Assembly: GCA_005884985.1 (NCBI GenBank) | Contig: VAYK01000087.1 | Coordinates: forward strand, 1 to 13,562 | DNA from: Actinomycetota bacterium | GTDB lineage: Bacteria; Actinomycetota; Thermoleophilia; Solirubrobacterales; 70-9 | Reading direction: 5' to 3' | DNA: 13,562 bases | Part shown: positions 1 to 6,849 of the stretch, piece by piece | Numbering within the stretch: the stretch's first letter is position 1 | Layout of the letters: every line of letters begins with the position of its first letter | The notes under the pieces: model-generated | What the model saw: the letters and a program-made list of their open reading frames with translations, nothing else | What the model was told of the DNA's origin: nothing | Database searches by the model: none | Translations under genes and position numbers: made by a program

Positions 1-292
1 CCAGAAAGATTCCTTGGACCCACTCGCCCGTTCCGATCCCGATCGCGAGTCCGGCGAGTACCGAGACCGCAGCCAGCGTGTAGTCGAATCCTGCATGAGC
101 CGAGAGCGGGATGGTGCGCCGGGGACCGGCCGCCTGAATGGCGAGGCCCAGAAGCAGCGCTCCGATCACGAAACCCACAATGGCAGCCGTCTGGCCAAAG
201 CCGAGCAGCAAGGGCGCGGCCATGATCGCCGGCCCGGCGACCGTTTCGATGGCGGCGTGAGCCGCGAGGGGGATTGAACGCGAAGCTGCCAT
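1..292 (-). CDS. Partial small multi-pass membrane protein, C-terminus beyond the left edge
   Basis: Reading the minus strand from ATG at 292 gives 97 open codons to the window edge with no stop. The product starts MAASRSIPLAAHAAIE and is strongly hydrophobic, with about three membrane segments at roughly residues 20-33, 36-53 and 72-88. It contains an internal repeat: IPLAAHAAIE (7-16) and IPLSAHAGFD (61-70) each precede a hydrophobic stretch, so it looks like a tandem-duplicated membrane unit, resembling SPW-repeat-type small membrane proteins. That family link is a guess from general character. The start lies 23 nt from the tlyA start on the opposite strand, so the two are divergent. No clear Shine-Dalgarno is seen before the ATG. 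Function is unknown. I am fairly sure it is coding because the hydrophobic pattern is coherent and the plus-strand reading of the same bases is low-complexity and charged. Confidence 0.7.
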   Translation of the reverse strand, partial: MAASRSIPLAAHAAIETVAGPAIMAAPLLLGFGQTAAIVGFVIGALLLGLAIQAAGPRRTIPLSAHAGFDYTLAAVSVLAGLAIGIGTGEWVQGIFL

Positions 293-294
293 GA

Positions 295-317
295 CGTATT
301 TCAAGATACGAACGTAT
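295..317. promoter_or_regulatory. Alternating CGTAT/ATACG half-sites between divergent genes
   Basis: CGTAT (295-299), ATACG (306-310) and CGTAT (313-317) form two overlapping inverted repeats, with 6-nt and 2-nt spacers. They fill the 23-nt gap between the minus-strand membrane gene and tlyA. The position suits an operator or shared promoter element, and a weak plus-strand promoter guess is TTGAAC (274-279), 17 nt, TATTTC (297-302). Arms of 5 bp are short, so chance is possible. Confidence 0.3.
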
Positions 318-1092
318 GTGCGATGCGTGTGTGAGCCCGGTCACACAATCGAAGGCCGGGTCGCGGACGAGCGCGGCGGCCTCGGTGCGCGCCGGCAGGG
401 TGCGGATCGGCAGCGACGGCCCCCGGGCGACGAAGCCCGGCCAGCTCGTGCGTGATGACGCCGAGCTCCAGGTCGAGAGGCCCCCGCGCTACGTCTCACG
501 CGGTGGCCTGAAGCTCCAGCACGCCCTCGACGCTCTCGAGATCGAGGTCGCCGGCCGCTCCTGCCTGGATGTCGGCGCCTCTACGGGAGGTTTCACGGAC
601 TGTCTGCTGCAGCACGGCGCCGAGCACGTGATCGCCCTCGACGTCGGCCACGGGCAGCTCGACTGGGGGGTTCGCAACGACCCCCGCGTGCACGTGATCG
701 AGCGCAAGAATGCGCGCGACCTGGCGCTCGCCGACCTCCCCTATGAGCCCAGCCTGGCGACGATCGACGTCTCGTTCATCTCGCTTGCCAAGGTGCTGCC
801 CGCGGTGGCCGGCTGCCTGGCGCCCGCCGGTGAGGTCCTCGCCCTGGTCAAGCCCCAGTTCGAGCTCGGACGGGGTCGGGTTCGGGGCGGCGTTGTCCGC
901 TCGGCGGACGACCGCCGCGAGGCGCTCATCTCGGTGGCAGGGACCGCCCGGGAGATCGGTCTTGCGTTCAGGGGGTTTGCCTCGTCCGGGCTTCCCGGGC
1001 CGAAGGGCAACCGCGAGACGTTCGTCTGGTGCGGCGCCGAGGGCTCGGGCGAAGAGGACGTCGAGTCCGCGGCGCGCGTGGTGGAGCCGTGA
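316..1092 (+). CDS. tlyA: TlyA family 23S/16S rRNA 2'-O-methyltransferase (hemolysin A family)
   Basis: The protein has 258 residues, close to the usual 250-275. TlyA methylates ribose 2'-OH groups in 16S and 23S rRNA, and in mycobacteria this modification gives capreomycin sensitivity. The FtsJ-like Rossmann domain is complete. It has the SAM-binding motif LDVGASTGGFTDCLL (84-98) and the catalytic positions expected from the mycobacterial protein: K66 in SRGGLKL, D151 in TIDVSFISL, K179 in LVKPQFE and E234 in GNRETFVW. Only the later part of the N-terminal S4 RNA-binding domain is recognisable, from SRTSAAASVRAGRVRI (17-31) on. The first 16 residues do not look like the usual first S4 helix. 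The start is therefore uncertain: ATG 316 or GTG 331 are in frame, and neither has a good ribosome binding site. The stop overlaps the nadK start (GTGA), indicating co-transcription. Confidence 0.93.
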   Translation: MCDACVSPVTQSKAGSRTSAAASVRAGRVRIGSDGPRATKPGQLVRDDAELQVERPPRYVSRGGLKLQHALDALEIEVAGRSCLDVGASTGGFTDCLLQHGAEHVIALDVGHGQLDWGVRNDPRVHVIERKNARDLALADLPYEPSLATIDVSFISLAKVLPAVAGCLAPAGEVLALVKPQFELGRGRVRGGVVRSADDRREALISVAGTAREIGLAFRGFASSGLPGPKGNRETFVWCGAEGSGEEDVESAARVVEP

Positions 1093-1967
1093 GCGCACGC
1101 GCGGCCGAGACGGCCGCTGCGGTCCACACGGCGGTCGTCCTCACCCACACCCATCCGGACCAAACCTCGGCCGCGCTGCGCGATGCGGTAGCAGCGGCGG
1201 AGCGGGCCTCGTGCGCGTTGGCGGCGACGTCCGACGAGCTCTCAAAGCACGGCGAGGCTGCCCGTGGCATAGAGGCGCTGGACGATCTCTCGGAGCCCCC
1301 CGACCTCTGCCTGGTGCTCGGCGGCGACGGCACGATCCTCAACGCGCTGCGCCTCTATGCGGGCGCCGGAGTGCCTGTGTTCGGGGTCAACTTCGGCACC
1401 GTCGGCTTCTTGGCCGCCGTCGAGCGGGAGGCGCTCGCCGACGGGCTGGCGCGTGCCTTCAGCGGCGACTTCGACGTCATGCCGCTCCCGGGACTGCGGC
1501 CGAAGATCGACACCGCGCGGCCGATCGCCCTCAACGACGTCTCGTTCATCCGGCGTCCCCACGGCCGCGTCGCGGAACTCTCCTACCGGCTCGGGGGGCA
1601 CGAGGTCGGCCACGTGCGCTGCGATGGCCTCGTCGCGGCCACTCCGGCGGGGTCCACCGGCTACAACCTCGCCAACCAGGGCCCGATCCTGGCCTGGGGC
1701 GTGGAGGGCTACGTGGTCAGCTTCATCGCGCCGCATACGCTGACGGCCCGGGCGCTCGTGGTCGCGGCAGACGACGTGCTTCACGTCGGCAACGCGGCCG
1801 GTCGGGAGGCCGTGGACGTGGTCCTGGACGGAGAGTACGTCGGCGAGCTGGGCAGCGGCGAGGAGATCGAGATCGGTTGCCGCGACGGCGTCGGGCGGCT
1901 GGCGCAGCTGCCCGTGTCCAACTTCTACCGCCGCATCCGCGACAAGTTCGGGCTCCTCGCACACTGA
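1089..1967 (+). CDS. nadK: NAD kinase (ATP/polyphosphate-dependent NAD+ kinase)
   Basis: This enzyme phosphorylates NAD+ to NADP+ and is the sole de novo source of NADP(H). Starting at GTG 1089 the protein is 292 residues, normal for the family. I chose this start because it gives the 4-base GTGA overlap with tlyA and begins just before the first beta strand (TAVVLTHTHPD). A longer in-frame reading from 1029 would run far into tlyA. Family motifs are present: the diphosphate-binding GGDGT (78-82), a ND pair at 149-150 in the position of the substrate-binding NE/ND motif, and the glycine-rich TPAGSTGYNLANQGPI (185-200), a variant of the TPTGSTAYSLSAGGP motif. In M. tuberculosis recN follows directly; here convergent genes follow, so the transcript must end in or beyond the 19-nt gap at 1968-1986, where I see no convincing terminator. 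Confidence 0.95.
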   Translation: MSARAAETAAAVHTAVVLTHTHPDQTSAALRDAVAAAERASCALAATSDELSKHGEAARGIEALDDLSEPPDLCLVLGGDGTILNALRLYAGAGVPVFGVNFGTVGFLAAVEREALADGLARAFSGDFDVMPLPGLRPKIDTARPIALNDVSFIRRPHGRVAELSYRLGGHEVGHVRCDGLVAATPAGSTGYNLANQGPILAWGVEGYVVSFIAPHTLTARALVVAADDVLHVGNAAGREAVDVVLDGEYVGELGSGEEIEIGCRDGVGRLAQLPVSNFYRRIRDKFGLLAH

Positions 1968-1986
1968 CGCCGAGGCTGGCGCGCGC

Positions 1987-2475
1987 CTAGCCGACGAGCA
2001 GCCGCTGAAGCAGGTCGATGAGCGTGCGGCGCTCTGCGGTCGAAAGTGGGGCGAGGAAGTCGCGCTCCACCTGCGAGACCAGCCTGTCCGCCTGCTCCAA
2101 CGCGCGCCGGCCCTTGGCGGTGATCTCGAGCGCGTAGGCCCTGCGGTCGAGGGGGTTGCGGCGCCGCACCGCCAATTCGCCGTCCTCGAGCTTGTCGACA
2201 ACGGCGACCATCGTCGTGCGGTCGCAGCCTTGAATCACCGACAGCGCCTGCTGGGAGAGCGGCCCCTCGCTGGCGAGCAGGACAAGGGCCGCATACTCCT
2301 TCTTGTCGAGCCCCAGGGGGGTCAGCGCCTCGTCGGCGATCGCCCGCATCCCCAGGTGCGCCTTCGCAAGCAGATAGCCGATCCGGTCGGCGAGCACCGC
2401 GGGAAGGGCGGGGAGCTCGGCGGTCTGCGTCGCCGCGTCGCGAGCGGCACCTGTGGGGTTGGAAGCCATGCCCAT
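1987..2475 (-). CDS. MarR family transcriptional regulator, divergent from the MFS exporter
   Basis: A 162-residue winged-helix protein. The DNA-binding core runs from about residue 72 (LSQQALSVIQGCDRTTMVAVVDKLE) through the wing, which carries the typical NPLDRRAYALEIT signature with D110-R111-R112. The flanking helices at about 25-50 and 125-160 form the usual MarR dimer interface. MarR proteins normally repress a divergent exporter and release DNA when a small aromatic ligand binds. The position back-to-back with an MFS multidrug transporter supports that role by inference; the ligand is unknown. Two in-frame ATGs exist at 2475 and 2469. The second is attractive, because a -10-like TAGTCT ends 6 nt before it, which would give a leaderless mRNA. 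It is convergent with nadK, 19 nt away. Confidence 0.9.
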   Translation of the reverse strand: MGMASNPTGAARDAATQTAELPALPAVLADRIGYLLAKAHLGMRAIADEALTPLGLDKKEYAALVLLASEGPLSQQALSVIQGCDRTTMVAVVDKLEDGELAVRRRNPLDRRAYALEITAKGRRALEQADRLVSQVERDFLAPLSTAERRTLIDLLQRLLVG

Positions 2476-2504
2476 AGACTATCCGCTAGCATGACGATCA
2501 GCAA
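2469..2504 (-). promoter_or_regulatory. Putative leaderless promoter of the first marR gene
   Basis: On the minus strand TTGCTG (2504-2499) and TAGTCT (2481-2476) are separated by exactly 17 nt, matching a sigma-70-like layout. The A of the ATG at 2469 lies 7 nt beyond the -10, where transcription would start, so translation could be leaderless, a common mode in actinomycetes. There is no Shine-Dalgarno before either ATG. This is an inference from sequence only. Confidence 0.45.
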
Positions 2505-2517
2505 GTCTGACGATTGC
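2492..2517. promoter_or_regulatory. Candidate MarR operator in the marR/MFS divergent region
   Basis: GCAAGTC (2501-2507), T, then GAC-GA-TTGC (2509-2517) makes an imperfect dyad that overlaps the predicted -35 of marR. In addition the heptamer TGACGAT occurs twice, at 2492-2498 and 2508-2514, 16 bp apart. A repressor bound here could block both divergent promoters. The dyad has a 2-nt asymmetry, so the exact operator is uncertain. Confidence 0.35.
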
Positions 2518-2554
2518 GCTTCCTAACGACTACGCCCGGAGAGGAGGCTGCGGA

Positions 2555-4087
2555 ATGGCTCGGAAGTGGTGGACCCTGATCGCCGTTTGCGTGGCGACCT
2601 TCATGTTGCTGCTCGACATCACCGTCGTCAATGTCGCGCTTCCCGCCATTCAGAAGGACCTCAACGCCAGCCTCTCGAGCCTCCAATGGGTCGTCGACGC
2701 CTACTCCCTGACGCTCGCGGCCTTCCTGCTCACGGCTGGCTCGTTCGCCGACCGGATCGGGCGCCGCCGAGTGTTCACCGCCGGCTTCGCCATCTTCACG
2801 TTCGCATCCTTCCTCTGTGGCATCTCCGGGAACGCGACGCTCCTCAACCTGGCCCGTGGGCTCCAGGGCGTTGGCGGGGCCGCGATGTTCGCGACCTCGT
2901 TGGCGCTGATCGCGCAGGAGTTCCAGGGTCGCGAGCGGGGAACCGCGATCGGCGCCTGGGGGGCGACGATCGGAGGGGCCGTCGCCGTCGGCCCGCTGGT
3001 CGGCGGCGCCTTGACCGAGGCCTTCGGCTGGGAGTGGATCTTCTTCGTCAACGTGCCGATCGGAATCGGCGCCATCCTCCTCACGACCACCCAGCTCGCC
3101 AACCTCAAGGCCCCGGATCCGCAGCCGCTCGACTGGCCCGGCCTGGCGACCTTCTCGCTGGGCCTGTTCGGGCTCATCTTCGGGCTCATTCGCGGCAACT
3201 CCGAGGGCTGGTCAAGTCCCCAGATCGTGGCCTCGCTGTCGGCGGCGGCGGTCTTGCTGGTCGCGTTCGTGATCATCGAGCACCGACGCGACACAGCGAT
3301 GCTCGACCTCTCGCTGTTCAGAAAGCCCGCCTTCGCCGGTGTCTCCGTGGTGGCGCTGACGCTCTCCGCCTCGATGTTCGCAATGTTCCTCTACTTGACG
3401 CTGTACATACAGGACGTGCTCGGGTACTCGCCGCTCGCGGCGGGCGCGAGGTTCCTGCCGCTGACGCTGCTCTCCTTCTTCGTCGCCCCGGTCGCCGGCA
3501 AGCTCTCGGCCCGGATCCCGGTCCGGGTGTTGCTTGGCGCGGGCCTGGGGCTGGTCGGCGTGGCGCTGCTCTTGATGCACGGGGTCACCCTCGGCGACGA
3601 TTGGACCACTCTGCTGGCGGGCTTCCTCGTCGCCGGAGCCGGGGTTGGGATGGTGAACCCGGGGATCGCTTCGACCGCGATCGGAGTCGTGTCGCCGGTC
3701 AGGGCGGGGATGGCCTCGGGGATCAACAACACCTTCCGTCAGGTGGGCATCGCCACGGGAGTCGCGTCGCTCGGCGCGATCTTCCAGTCGCAGGTCTCCT
3801 CAAAGCTCGCCGAGCTGGCGCCCAGCGCGCCGCCGGGCTTCGCCGAAGCGATCTCGTCCGGAGGCGCGCAGGCGGCGCTCCAGGCGGCGCCCTCCGGCAG
3901 CCGAGCTCAGCTCGCGACCGCCGCCAACCAGGCGTTCATCAGCGGGTTCAACGAGATCCTGCTCGTGAGCGCGGTGGTCGCCCTGATCGGCGCAGCGACC
4001 GGTTTCGCCCTCGTCCGTTCCCGCGACTTCGTCGCCGAGCACAACGGGGCGCCCGCCGCAGCCGAGCCGGTGGAAGTGGCCGCCTAG
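2555..4087 (+). CDS. DHA2 family (EmrB/QacA-type) MFS multidrug efflux transporter
   Basis: A 510-residue protein, the normal length for 14-helix proton-driven drug exporters of the DHA2 group. The start at ATG 2555 has a strong purine-rich ribosome binding site, GGAGAGGAGG at 2538-2547. Helix 1 carries the DHA2 signature LDITVVNVALPAI (20-32) with a membrane-embedded Asp21. Motif A follows in the first cytoplasmic loop (GSFADRIGRRRVF, 62-74), motif C GGAVAVGPLVGG (140-151) lies in helix 5, and the WEWIFFVNVPIG block (159-170) is typical. The last 25 residues are hydrophilic and Ala/Glu-rich. It sits opposite a MarR regulator, so repression by that protein, relieved by a substrate or toxic aromatic compound, is likely. 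Substrate cannot be read from sequence. It is convergent with the second marR gene, with 12 nt between stops. Confidence 0.93.
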   Translation: MARKWWTLIAVCVATFMLLLDITVVNVALPAIQKDLNASLSSLQWVVDAYSLTLAAFLLTAGSFADRIGRRRVFTAGFAIFTFASFLCGISGNATLLNLARGLQGVGGAAMFATSLALIAQEFQGRERGTAIGAWGATIGGAVAVGPLVGGALTEAFGWEWIFFVNVPIGIGAILLTTTQLANLKAPDPQPLDWPGLATFSLGLFGLIFGLIRGNSEGWSSPQIVASLSAAAVLLVAFVIIEHRRDTAMLDLSLFRKPAFAGVSVVALTLSASMFAMFLYLTLYIQDVLGYSPLAAGARFLPLTLLSFFVAPVAGKLSARIPVRVLLGAGLGLVGVALLLMHGVTLGDDWTTLLAGFLVAGAGVGMVNPGIASTAIGVVSPVRAGMASGINNTFRQVGIATGVASLGAIFQSQVSSKLAELAPSAPPGFAEAISSGGAQAALQAAPSGSRAQLATAANQAFISGFNEILLVSAVVALIGAATGFALVRSRDFVAEHNGAPAAAEPVEVAA

Positions 4088-4099
4088 GGTGGCGGCTGG

Positions 4100-4543
4100 T
4101 CAGCGCTCGACGCCGGCGAGCTTTCGCAGCAGTCGGCGAAGGGTCTCGACCTCGCGCGCACTGAGCGGCGCGAACATCTCCTTTGCCATCTCGATGGCGA
4201 CCTGGCGGGCCTCGTGGAGCGTTCGTCGCCCGCTGGCGGTGAGGTGAACCGCGTGCTTTCGGCGGTCGCCGGGATGGGCACGGCGCTCGGCCAGACCGAG
4301 CTCCTCCAGCTCGTCGATCACCGCGACCATCGAGCTGGGGTCGATCAGCGAGCGATCGACGAGCTCCTGCTGGGCACAGCCGGGGTGGGCGTCGATCAGG
4401 GTCAGAACGCCGAAGTGGGGCGGACGCAGGCCGAGCGGCTCGAGGGCCGCAGTGAACTCATGGGCGGTGCGCTGGCCATTCCACGACAGCAGAAAGCCGG
4501 GGGCGCTGGCCAGGGGCTCGGGCGGGGGGACGTCGAAGCGCAT
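4100..4543 (-). CDS. MarR family transcriptional regulator, divergent from the MMPL transporter
   Basis: A 147-residue MarR-type winged-helix protein, distinct in sequence from the first MarR in the window. The HTH spans about residues 56-82 (CAQQELVDRSLIDPSSMVAVIDELE) and the wing has the HPGDRRKHAVHLT signature with D93-R94-R95. Dimerisation helices lie at about 15-35 and 107-145. The start at 4543 is preceded on the minus strand by AGGATGATCC, which may supply a weak ribosome binding site. Divergent transcription from an MMPL exporter 93 nt away, with a perfect inverted repeat between them, argues that it represses that exporter and itself. The ligand is unknown. Confidence 0.9.
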   Translation of the reverse strand: MRFDVPPPEPLASAPGFLLSWNGQRTAHEFTAALEPLGLRPPHFGVLTLIDAHPGCAQQELVDRSLIDPSSMVAVIDELEELGLAERRAHPGDRRKHAVHLTASGRRTLHEARQVAIEMAKEMFAPLSAREVETLRRLLRKLAGVER

Positions 4544-4546
4544 TTG

Positions 4547-4557
4547 AGGATCATCCT
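4547..4557. promoter_or_regulatory. Short palindrome AGGATcATCCT before the second marR
   Basis: A perfect 11-bp palindrome lies 3 nt from the marR start codon. It shares the heptamer GGATCAT (4548-4554) with the left arm region of the larger dyad (4567-4573), 19 bp apart, so it could be a secondary half-site for the same repressor. It also overlaps the likely ribosome binding site of marR, which may explain it instead. Confidence 0.3.
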
Positions 4558-4566
4558 ACGTCGTTC

Positions 4567-4591
4567 GGATCATTTGTGGTAGAAATGATTC
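4567..4591. promoter_or_regulatory. Perfect inverted repeat, candidate MarR operator for marR/MMPL
   Basis: ATCATTT (4569-4575) and AAATGAT (4583-4589) are perfect inverted arms around a 7-nt spacer, and the outer G4567/C4591 also pair. This AT-rich 21-25 bp dyad stands out in GC-rich DNA and lies in the middle of the divergent intergenic region. Size and symmetry suit a dimeric MarR repressor. Promoter elements are not clear; a weak TTCGGA/GATTCT pair (4564-4569 and 4587-4592) would place the dyad over the MMPL promoter spacer. Confidence 0.6.
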
Positions 4592-4636
4592 TAGTCGCTG
4601 ACGACCTTCCCTAAGCAGCCCCCGGAGGTAGCCGCA

Positions 4637-6790
4637 ATGTCCTCAATCACGCGCTGGGTCCTGGCCCACAAGCGGCTAGTCACGTTGTTCTGGCTCGTGC
4701 TGACGGTGATCGGGATCGCCTCGGCGAACTCGGCGACGAAGGCGCTCGATCAGAAGTTCTCCGTGCCCGGCAAGGAGGGCTGGGAGACCAACATGGCGAT
4801 CGCCCAGCGCTTCGGCGGCACCGGCGGCGACAGCGCGCCGATCGTCCCGGTCGTCACGCTGCCCTCCGGCAAGACCGTCAACTCGCCGGGGGTCGACGCT
4901 CAGCTTGCACAGGTCGACAAGCGGCTCGAGCGCGCGCTGCCGGGGGCCCGGATCGCCTCCTACGCCTCGACGGGCGACCCTGGCTTCATCTCGAAAGACG
5001 GGCGGACGACGTTCGCGATCGTCTATCCGAAGCCCGACCCCAACGCGCAATTCGGCGAGAACCCGGGCGCGGCCAAGGCCGCCCGGGCGGCCGTTCGGGA
5101 CTCTACGGTCGAAGGCGCCGGCGTCCACGTAAGCGGCTTCGATGCGCTACAGAACGACAGCGGGCAGGGTAGCGGCACCGGCGTCCTGCTCGAGGCGGTG
5201 CTCGGCGGGATCGGCGCGCTGATCGTGCTGGCGTTCGTGTTCGCGTCCTTCCTCGCCCTGGTCCCAATCGTGATGGCGATCGTCTCGATCATGACCACGT
5301 TCCTGCTCGTCTGGGGCCTGACGACGTTCACAGACATCTCGCCGGTCGTGCAGTTCCTGATCGCCCTGGTCGGCCTTGGCGTGGCGATCGACTACTCGCT
5401 GCTCGTCGTCTCTCGCTGGCGCGAGGAGCGTGCCCACGGGCGCAGCGGCGACGCTGCCGTCCAGCGGGCGATGGAGACCGCGGGGCGTGCAGTCGTATTC
5501 AGCGGCACCACGGTGGCGATCGGGCTGCTGGCGATGGTCGCCCTGCCGGTGCCGTTCCTGCGCAGCATGGGTTACGGCGGCATGCTGATCCCGCTGGTCA
5601 GCACCCTGGTGGCGATCACGCTGCTGCCGGTGGTGCTGTCGAAGCTGGGACAGCGGCTCGACTGGCCACACCGGCGCACCGACGATCGCGCCAGCCGCGC
5701 CTGGACCCGATGGGCCGAGGCCGTCGTGCGTCACCGCTGGGTGGCCGCTGGCGGCGCCATCGCCGTCCTGGCGACGCTGGTGATCGCGGCGACCAGCCTC
5801 ACACTCGGCGATGCCAGCCCCGACACGATCGCCAAGCACGGCGATGCCAAGGTGGGCCTGACCCAGCTCGAGAGGTCGGGCATCGGCTCGGGGGCCTTGC
5901 TCCCGCACGAGGTGCTCACGAACGGAACCAACCCCGACCGCGTGGCCAGGGACCTGCGGCGGGTCGACGGCGTCCATGGCGCGGTCGCCCCGGACTCGTC
6001 CCAGTGGCGCCGCGGCGGGACCGCCGAGGTCCTTGCGTTCCCGGTCGCCGACGACTCGACCTCCGCGGGGAGGGCAACGCTAGACCGGGTCCGGGCCACG
6101 GCGCATGGCGCGGGATCCGACGTTCGCGTCGGCGGTCTGCCGGCGGAGAACGACGACTTCATCAACGCCGTGTACGGCAACTTCCCGCTGATGATCGCCC
6201 TGATCGCGACGATCACGTTCGTGCTGCTCGCGCGCGCGTTCCGGTCGCTGCTGCTGCCGCTGAAGGCGGTCGTGCTGAACGTGGTCAGCGTGGCCGCGGC
6301 GTGGGGTGTCCTCGCCCTGGTGTGGCAGCACGGACACGGGTCGGACGTGCTGTGGGGAATCGACGCAACGGGCTCGGTCCCGGCCTGGATCCCGTTGATG
6401 GTGTTCGCGTTCCTGTTCGGCCTCTCGATGGACTACGAGGTCTTCATCCTGGCCCGGATGCGCGAGGAGTTCGACGCCACCGGGGACACCCACACCGCGG
6501 TGGTGCGTGGAATCGGCCGGACCGGGCGCCTGGTCACCAGCGCCGCGCTGATCCTGTTCCTGTCCTTCGTCGCGCTTGGCTCAGGGCCGGGTACGGACCT
6601 GAAGATGTTCGCCACTGGGCTCGCGGCGGGCATCCTGATCGACGCGACCGTGATCCGCGCTCTGCTGGTGCCGGCAGTGGTCTCCCTGTTCGGGCGCTGG
6701 AACTGGGTGCTCCCGCGGCGTCCGGCGCGGCTGTTGCGGGTCGAGCCCTCGATGCCCCGTCGAGCTGCGACCGGCGAGGCCGAGGGCTGA
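4637..6790 (+). CDS. MMPL family RND-superfamily transporter
   Basis: A 717-residue inner-membrane protein of the MMPL (mycobacterial membrane protein large) family: proton-driven exporters of lipids, siderophores or drugs. ATG 4637 has a good GGAGGT site at 4624-4629. The layout is the duplicated RND plan: helix 1 (about 11-30), an extracytoplasmic domain (about 35-180), helices 2-6 (about 183-335), a cytoplasmic linker, helix 7 (about 368-388), a second external domain (about 390-510) and helices 8-12 (about 515-685). Both proton-relay Asp-Tyr pairs are present, D252-Y253 in GVAIDYSLLVVSRWREE and D599-Y600 in GLSMDYEVFILARMREE, matching those of MmpL3. It is shorter than mycobacterial MmpL proteins (about 900-1000 residues) and resembles the compact YdfJ-type members. 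Control by the divergent MarR is inferred. Substrate unknown. Confidence 0.93.
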   Translation: MSSITRWVLAHKRLVTLFWLVLTVIGIASANSATKALDQKFSVPGKEGWETNMAIAQRFGGTGGDSAPIVPVVTLPSGKTVNSPGVDAQLAQVDKRLERALPGARIASYASTGDPGFISKDGRTTFAIVYPKPDPNAQFGENPGAAKAARAAVRDSTVEGAGVHVSGFDALQNDSGQGSGTGVLLEAVLGGIGALIVLAFVFASFLALVPIVMAIVSIMTTFLLVWGLTTFTDISPVVQFLIALVGLGVAIDYSLLVVSRWREERAHGRSGDAAVQRAMETAGRAVVFSGTTVAIGLLAMVALPVPFLRSMGYGGMLIPLVSTLVAITLLPVVLSKLGQRLDWPHRRTDDRASRAWTRWAEAVVRHRWVAAGGAIAVLATLVIAATSLTLGDASPDTIAKHGDAKVGLTQLERSGIGSGALLPHEVLTNGTNPDRVARDLRRVDGVHGAVAPDSSQWRRGGTAEVLAFPVADDSTSAGRATLDRVRATAHGAGSDVRVGGLPAENDDFINAVYGNFPLMIALIATITFVLLARAFRSLLLPLKAVVLNVVSVAAAWGVLALVWQHGHGSDVLWGIDATGSVPAWIPLMVFAFLFGLSMDYEVFILARMREEFDATGDTHTAVVRGIGRTGRLVTSAALILFLSFVALGSGPGTDLKMFATGLAAGILIDATVIRALLVPAVVSLFGRWNWVLPRRPARLLRVEPSMPRRAATGEAEG

Positions 6791-6804
6791 GCCTGTAGCG
6801 GCCA

Positions 6805-6832
6805 TGGGCCGGGACGAATCCGTCCCGGCCCA
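6805..6832 (+). terminator. Hairpin downstream of the MMPL gene
   Basis: TGGGCCGGGACG (6805-6816) pairs perfectly with CGTCCCGGCCCA (6821-6832) around a 4-nt AATC loop, giving a 12-bp, very GC-rich stem 15 nt after the MMPL stop. There is no T-run after it, as is common for actinomycete terminators. It would stop efflux transcripts from entering recN. Confidence 0.65.
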
Positions 6833-6836
6833 CTGC

Positions 6837-6849
6837 TAGTAAGACACGG
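6837..6849 (+). promoter_or_regulatory. Possible -10 element for leaderless recN
   Basis: TAGTAA (6837-6842) lies 7 nt before the G of the recN GTG start, the distance expected between a -10 box and a transcription start. No ribosome binding site precedes the GTG, which fits leaderless translation. The matching -35 position falls inside the hairpin and is not consensus. No LexA-like box is evident here. Confidence 0.3.

Noticed and set aside
14..277. An 87-codon plus-strand frame at the left edge
   Set aside because: The product is highly charged and low-complexity, whereas the minus strand of the same bases encodes a coherent hydrophobic protein with a repeat.
1968..1988. AGGC-N8-GCCT as a terminator between nadK and the convergent marR
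   Set aside because: The arms are only 4 bp and overlap the marR stop; too weak to call.
1242..2201. A 319-codon minus-strand frame spanning nadK and the first marR
   Set aside because: It is antisense to nadK and in the wrong frame for marR, with low-complexity composition and no motifs.
6791..6848. A LexA/SOS box upstream of recN
   Set aside because: No GAAC-N4-GTTC-like palindrome is present; the only dyad is the GC-rich hairpin.
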